Source: Marichromatium purpuratum 984 (GTDB lineage Bacteria > Pseudomonadota > Gammaproteobacteria > Chromatiales > Chromatiaceae). Taken from it: a DNA stretch of 64,000 bases. This document shows positions 56,571-64,000 of this stretch, in pieces. Location: the NCBI RefSeq assembly GCF_000224005.2, contig NZ_CP007031.1:669501-733500 (forward strand), given 5' to 3'. Each line of letters opens with the position of its first letter. Positions within the stretch are counted from its first letter, which is position 1. The notes beneath the pieces are model-generated. The model saw only the letters and a list, made by a program, of their open reading frames with translations. It was not told the origin of the DNA and did not search any database. The translations under genes and the position numbers were made by a program.

Positions 56571-57974
56571 ATGGACGGTCGGCTGCTGATCGTCGAGGAC
56601 GACCGCGCGCTGGGGCGGATGCTGACGATGCACTTCGAGGACCTGGGATTCGCGGTCGAGCTGGCCGAGAGCTGCGGGGCGGCGCTGGCGCGACTCGAGC
56701 GTGGTGGTCTCGATCTGGTGGTGCTCGATCAGCAGCTACCCGACGGTCTCGGGGTCGATTTGATCGAGCAGGCGCGGGCGCTGCCCTCGGCGCCGGCCCT
56801 GATCATGATGACCGGGGTTCACGATCTGGAGCTGGCGATCGAGGCGGTGAGCCGGGGCGCGGCCGAGTTCGTGCACAAGCCGGTGCGGATCGAGCAGTTG
56901 CAGCAGCAGGTGGTGCGATTGCTCGAGCATCGTCTCGAGGCGGCGCGTGTGCGTGCGCGGCCCGCTCCCGACCCGGCGCAGCTGGCGCGCGAGCTGATCG
57001 GGCGCAGCGATGCCATGCTCGCGGTGAGCAAGGAGATCGCGCTCAGTGCCGCGACCTCGACCAGTGTGCTGGTCAGCGGCGAGTCGGGTACCGGCAAGGA
57101 GGTGGTGGCGCGCCTGATCCATCGCTACGGCAACCGCGACGGCCCCTTTGTCGCCGTCAACTGCGCGGCCATCGTCGATACCCTGCTCGAGAGTGAGCTG
57201 TTCGGTCACGAGCGTGGTGCCTTCACCGGGGCGGTGACGCGCAAGGCGGGCAAGTTCGAGCTGGCCGATCGGGGCACGCTGTTTCTCGACGAGATCGGCG
57301 AGCTTGCCGCGCCGCTCCAGGCCAAACTGCTGCGCGCGCTGCAGGAACGTCGTTTCGAGCGAGTGGGGGGAAGCGAGACGCTGCACAGTGGCGCCCGGGT
57401 GGTGGTGGCGACCAATCGTGATCTGGCCGCCGAGGTGGCGGCCGGGCGCTTTCGCGAGGATCTGCTCTACCGGCTCAATCCCCTCGAGATCCGGCTGCCG
57501 CCGTTGCGCGAACGGCGCGAGGACATCGCGCTGCTCGCCGAGGGGTTGCTGGCGCGGGTGGCCGAACGGGTCGGGCGCCAGGGGTTGCGACTCGGACGTG
57601 ATGCCCTGGCGCGGCTCGAGGTCCATGACTGGCCGGGGAACGTGCGCGAGCTGGAGAACGTGCTCACCCAGGCGGCGGTGCATGCCCGCGAGGGGGCGAT
57701 CACCGCCGATCTCCTCGACGGACTCGAGCCGGGGACGAATGACGCGCCGGCGCCGGTGGTCGCCACGTCGCCGCTGCGCAGCCTCGCCGCAGTCGAGGCC
57801 GAGCACGTGCAGCGGGTGCTCGACCACACCGGCGGGCACAAGGCGCGCAGTTGCGAGATCCTCGGTATCTCGCGCCCGGCGCTCGATCGCAAGATCCTCA
57901 AGTACGACCTGCGTCTGCCCGGGCGGTCGGCGTCGCTCAGTAGCGGCCCGGGGCGCGAACCAGATAGTTCTTGA
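56571..57974 (+). CDS. Sigma-54-dependent response regulator (NtrC family)
   Basis: 467-aa activator. Receiver domain 1-120 with phospho-acceptor Asp53 ([11 protein letters not shown]) and conserved Lys in [11 protein letters not shown]+ domain about 140-375 with Walker [18 protein letters not shown], the sigma-54 contact motif GAFTGA in [17 protein letters not shown], and Walker [13 protein letters not shown] Fis-type helix-turn-helix is at the C-terminus ([20 protein letters not shown]). The likely partner kinase is the GAF-containing histidine kinase encoded about 0.7 kb away on the other strand. Its last 38 bases overlap the convergent cyclic-nucleotide protein gene. Confidence 0.93.
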   Translation: MDGRLLIVEDDRALGRMLTMHFEDLGFAVELAESCGAALARLERGGLDLVVLDQQLPDGLGVDLIEQARALPSAPALIMMTGVHDLELAIEAVSRGAAEFVHKPVRIEQLQQQVVRLLEHRLEAARVRARPAPDPAQLARELIGRSDAMLAVSKEIALSAATSTSVLVSGESGTGKEVVARLIHRYGNRDGPFVAVNCAAIVDTLLESELFGHERGAFTGAVTRKAGKFELADRGTLFLDEIGELAAPLQAKLLRALQERRFERVGGSETLHSGARVVVATNRDLAAEVAAGRFREDLLYRLNPLEIRLPPLRERREDIALLAEGLLARVAERVGRQGLRLGRDALARLEVHDWPGNVRELENVLTQAAVHAREGAITADLLDGLEPGTNDAPAPVVATSPLRSLAAVEAEHVQRVLDHTGGHKARSCEILGISRPALDRKILKYDLRLPGRSASLSSGPGREPDSS

Positions 57975-58419
57975 GTTCGGCGCTCTCCTGGTTCATCCGC
58001 ATCAGGTTGGCGTGGGTGATGCGGAAGATCGCGCGCATCACCTTGTAGACGATGCGCGGGTGATCGTCGAGCAGTGACTCGAAGTCGATCGGCTCCAGGG
58101 TCAGCACCCGGGCCTCGCCGACGGCGCGCAGCGCGGCCTTGCGGTCCGAGCCGTCGACGAAGGCGCGGGTGCCGGCGCACTCGCCGGCGCGCATGCGGTG
58201 GAGGTGGACGTCGCTGCCGCCCTGGTTACGGATGACGTCGATCTTGCCCTCGCCGAGCAGGAACAGGGTCTGGCGCGCCTCGCCCTCGGTCACCAGGGTG
58301 TCGCCGTTGGTGAGTGCGACCTCGCCCATGCGGTCGGCGAGGACGGCGCACTCGGCGTCGTCGAGTTCGGCGCCCAGGATCGACTGGTTGAGCGCCTGGA
58401 TCTTGTCGAATTGGCTCAT
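57937..58419 (-). CDS. Cyclic nucleotide-binding domain protein without DNA-binding domain
   Basis: 160-aa protein with one Crp-like cNMP fold at about 25-130: GDTLVTEGEARQTLFLLGEG, KIDVIRNQGGSDVHLHRMRA, GECAGTRAFVDGSDRKAALR and VLTLEPIDFESLLDDHPRIV. No helix-turn-helix follows; the C-terminal helix ([20 protein letters not shown]) may mediate partner contact. It overlaps the end of the NtrC-type gene in antisense. Ligand and partner unknown. Confidence 0.85.
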   Translation of the reverse strand: MSQFDKIQALNQSILGAELDDAECAVLADRMGEVALTNGDTLVTEGEARQTLFLLGEGKIDVIRNQGGSDVHLHRMRAGECAGTRAFVDGSDRKAALRAVGEARVLTLEPIDFESLLDDHPRIVYKVMRAIFRITHANLMRMNQESAELKNYLVRAPGRY

Positions 58420-58714
58420 TGCAATAGCTCCGCGTGCTGTGGATGCGTGGGGAGGCCGCTCGACCGCCCCTGTCTTCTTGTCCCCGGCGCCACGGTCGTC
58501 GCTGCGCTCCGGTCATCCGCAGGGCGCGTACAGGCGTCTCGGGAAACGGGTGCTATGCGCGATGGGTGGCGCAGTCCGGGTCGTCGCAGACCCTTGTCCA
58601 AGATGGGGAAATCTGTACCGAATCCTACTGGTTCGAGGTGTACGGCTGCAACTGTGGTCGGTGCGCACGGTTGCGGCAAGTCGCTGTCGGCGCTGGGGTT
58701 GCGCGCGTGTCGGC
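58420..58714. other. Intergenic region upstream of the cNMP gene
   Basis: 295 bp between two minus-strand genes. No gene supported. An imperfect inverted repeat around GTACCGAATCC and GGTTCGAGGTGTAC (58615-58643) is the only structure noticed. Confidence 0.4.
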
Positions 58715-60667
58715 TCAGTGCGCCAGGGGGGGGAAGGTCACGCGCATGCGGGTGCCATGGGCGAGCGATGAGTCGATGGCGAGTTGCGCGCCGTGTTGCT
58801 CGAGCAGTCGCGCGACGATCGCCAGTCCCAGTCCGGTGCCCTGCGGTTTGCCGCTGACGAAGGGGTCGAGGATGCGCGCACGCAGTGCCTCGGGGATGGG
58901 GTCGCCCTGATTGTGCACCTCCAGCACGATCTCGTCCTCGGCGTTGGTGGTGATGCGCCAGTGGATGGCGGCGTCGGGCGGAGAGGCCTCCCGGGCATTG
59001 TCGGTGAGATTGGTAAAGATCTGACGCAGTCGGTCGGGATCGCCGAGCAGCAGCCGTGGCTGCTGTTCGGTCTCGAGTACCAGCGGTGGCTGCGGATGGG
59101 CAATCCGGTAGTCGGCGACGAAGCGCGCGAGCAGTGCGTGCACGTCGAGTTCGACGAGTTCGAGCCGTAGTGGTCGGGCATAGCGCAGGATGTCGTCGAG
59201 CAACCGTCCCATGCGCGTCGTCTCCTCGGCGCCGAGCATGACGCGCTGGCGGGTGCGCTCGGCGAGCGGCTGTTGCTCGAGGTGCCTGAAGGCCATGGCA
59301 ACGGTGCTGATCGGGGTGCGCAGTTCATGGGCGATGGCGGCGACGAATTCACCGACCGTGGCCAGACGCTGTTGCTCGGCCAGTCGCGCGGTGCGCGCGA
59401 AGCTGTGGGTCATCAGCTGGGCGAGGTTGCCGAGGAAGCCGCGCTGCTCGGGTTCGAGTCGCCCGGGTGCGCGACGGGCGAGCACCACCACCGCCGGCAG
59501 CGGGGCGCCGGTCTGGGGCGTCAGTGGCAGCAGCAGCGCCTCGCGCATCCCCTGCGCGGCGAGATGGGCGAGGAATTCGTACTCCGGGTTGGCTGCTGTC
59601 TCGGCGGGGATGTCGTCGATCTCCAGCGGATCGCCGTGTTCGAGCGCGTGTTCGAGCAGGGTGCCGTGCAACCGGAACAGTCGCGGGCTGGTGCGTGGAC
59701 GAGCGCCGTCGATCCGGCAGGTCTCGATCCTCGCCCCGGAGCGCGTCGAATCGATCACCACCACGCCGACCCAGTCGCAGCCGAGCAGCGCCTTGAAGTC
59801 ATCCTTGAGGCCGTCGATCAGGTCGTCGAGATCTTTGCCCTGCTGCAGCCGATCGATCAATCGCTGGAGCAGCGCCAGGCGTGCCGAGAGCTGGTTGAAG
59901 CGTGTGGTCAGGCCGCGCAGCTCGGCGCTGCCGGTGATGCTCAGCCGATATCCGAAGTCGCCCTGGGCGATCCGGCGCATGCCGTCGATGGTGGTGCGCA
60001 GCGGGGCGAGCACCCGCTGTTGCAGGACTACCAGGAGTAGCAGCGCGATCAGCGCGATCAGCACGGCGACCACGGTGGTGGCCGTGAGCATCGCCCGGTA
60101 GGTGCGCTCGGACCAGGCGCGCAGCGCCCAGCTCAGTGCGTGGGTGGCGTTAGAGAGTTGTTGGTGCGCGGCCATGCTGTGTTCGGCGGCGTACTCCAGG
60201 CGTGGTTCCTCGAGATCGTCGCCGAGCGCGGCGAAGAGCGCCGCGCGGTAGTCGTCCCAAACCTCGCTGAGACGGTCGATCGCGTGCTCGACCTCGATGC
60301 CGACCCGGGGGGTGATCCAGGGCAACAATGCGGGGATGGCATCGGTGAAGGCGTGGTCGCGAAAGCGCCCGACCTCGTTGTCGAAGGTCGCGACATAGTC
60401 CATCAGGTCGCGGTAGTAGAGTTCGAGGTCGCGATAGTAAGTGGGGTAGTCGCGCGGGGCGAAGCGCTTGTAGTTCATGCCCTGGACATGCATCCGCTCG
60501 GCGGCCAGCTCGAGTCGGCTGGCGCTGTCGGTGAGCGCATCGTAGACCAGCTGGCGCTGAAAGGCGCCGAGGGCGTGGAGGCCGGCGGCGATGAACAGCA
60601 GGATCAGCGCCACGAAGGCGGCGCTGACCTGGAAGCCGAGACTGCTGTTGCGCGCCGGCAGCGGCAT
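58715..60667 (-). CDS. Membrane sensor histidine kinase (HAMP-GAF-HisKA-HATPase)
   Basis: About 650 aa. Two membrane helices (SAAFVALILLFIAAGLHALG and VVAVLIALIALLLLVVLQQR) bracket a helical periplasmic sensor of about 170 residues. HAMP follows (LAPLRTTIDGMRRIAQGDFG), then a GAF-like domain, the H-box EFVAAIAHELRTPISTVAMA with the phospho-accepting His, N-box NLTDNAREASPP and G-box GTGLGLAIVARLLEQHG. The ATG start is used; a GTG 48 bp upstream would overlap pgm by 26 bp. It lies just after pgm. It probably phosphorylates the nearby NtrC-type regulator. Confidence 0.9.
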   Translation of the reverse strand: MPLPARNSSLGFQVSAAFVALILLFIAAGLHALGAFQRQLVYDALTDSASRLELAAERMHVQGMNYKRFAPRDYPTYYRDLELYYRDLMDYVATFDNEVGRFRDHAFTDAIPALLPWITPRVGIEVEHAIDRLSEVWDDYRAALFAALGDDLEEPRLEYAAEHSMAAHQQLSNATHALSWALRAWSERTYRAMLTATTVVAVLIALIALLLLVVLQQRVLAPLRTTIDGMRRIAQGDFGYRLSITGSAELRGLTTRFNQLSARLALLQRLIDRLQQGKDLDDLIDGLKDDFKALLGCDWVGVVVIDSTRSGARIETCRIDGARPRTSPRLFRLHGTLLEHALEHGDPLEIDDIPAETAANPEYEFLAHLAAQGMREALLLPLTPQTGAPLPAVVVLARRAPGRLEPEQRGFLGNLAQLMTHSFARTARLAEQQRLATVGEFVAAIAHELRTPISTVAMAFRHLEQQPLAERTRQRVMLGAEETTRMGRLLDDILRYARPLRLELVELDVHALLARFVADYRIAHPQPPLVLETEQQPRLLLGDPDRLRQIFTNLTDNAREASPPDAAIHWRITTNAEDEIVLEVHNQGDPIPEALRARILDPFVSGKPQGTGLGLAIVARLLEQHGAQLAIDSSLAHGTRMRVTFPPLAH

Positions 60668-60689
60668 CACGTCGTCGGCCGGGCGCGGT

Positions 60690-64000
<3,311 letters not shown>

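Noticed and set aside
58615-58643. Possible tRNA-like or terminator fold upstream of the cNMP gene
   Set aside because: Stem is short and broken by bulges; no acceptor or anticodon arms and no T-run.

Overview
The window is high-GC gammaproteobacterial DNA, most likely from a purple sulfur bacterium of the Chromatiaceae. The support is a classical Mo-nitrogenase operon with a divergent draT, a glyoxylate-shunt block (aceA, aceK), a hybrid malic enzyme and gammaproteobacterial gene orders (rng-yhdP-nitrilase-tldD, rplU-rpmA-obgE-proB, alpha-2-macroglobulin-pbpC). No photosynthesis gene lies inside the window, so the family assignment is an inference. Both edges cut a gene: draT on the left, htpG on the right.

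Layout. 1-8.1 kb: divergent draT and nifH with a NifA site, an IHF-like site and a sigma-54 promoter between them, then nifH, nifD, nifK, nifT, a 2[4Fe-4S] ferredoxin, a NafY/NifX-like FeMo-cofactor protein and three uncharacterised small genes. 8.1-14.3 kb: a K+-dependent-type membrane pyrophosphatase, an uncharacterised 261-aa gene, a strongly folded non-coding segment in front of an uncharacterised 187-aa gene, an AmpG-like permease and a small membrane protein. 14.3-24.1 kb: a 0.5-kb non-coding gap with opposed terminators and palindromes, maeB, rlmH, maf, rng, yhdP. 24.2-33.3 kb: nitrilase-family hydrolase, tldD, pmbA, a small coupled gene, a three-gene lipid-modification operon (FAD oxidoreductase, DUF1365, cyclopropane-fatty-acid synthase family) and serB. 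33.3-38.0 kb (minus strand): aceA, an RraA-like gene that keeps aldolase-type residues, aceK, and a secreted double-thioredoxin protein. 38.3-46.4 kb: pdxH, a dense mosaic of heptanucleotide and other short repeats, an MFS transporter, tRNA-Pro, ispB, rplU-rpmA-obgE-proB, tRNA-Cys, tRNA-Leu and a membrane protein. 46.6-64 kb: a PAN-domain alpha-2-macroglobulin with pbpC, a solute-binding protein with a diguanylate cyclase, DoxX, an NtrC-type regulator, a cyclic-nucleotide-binding protein, a sensor kinase, pgm and htpG.

How the parts work together. NifHDK with NifT, the ferredoxin and NafY make and feed nitrogenase. DraT switches NifH off post-translationally, and its start codon lies inside the NifA activator site of nifH. 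AceA, AceK and MaeB route C2/C4 carbon. The macroglobulin/PbpC pair serves envelope defence and peptidoglycan repair, and the binding protein/diguanylate cyclase pair looks like a periplasmic ligand to c-di-GMP relay.

Most interesting signals: (1) a roughly 113-nt long-range hairpin at 11261-11373 whose non-Watson-Crick pairs are G-U only when read as a plus-strand RNA; (2) a family of TGRNNGC heptanucleotide repeats that forms inverted-repeat hairpins in the nifD-nifK and nifK-nifT gaps and a large mosaic with nine perfect units before the MFS gene; (3) the RraA-like protein with an RD-x2-E motif between aceA and aceK; (4) paired GGTTCG palindromes before htpG; (5) the unnamed genes at the end of the nif cluster.
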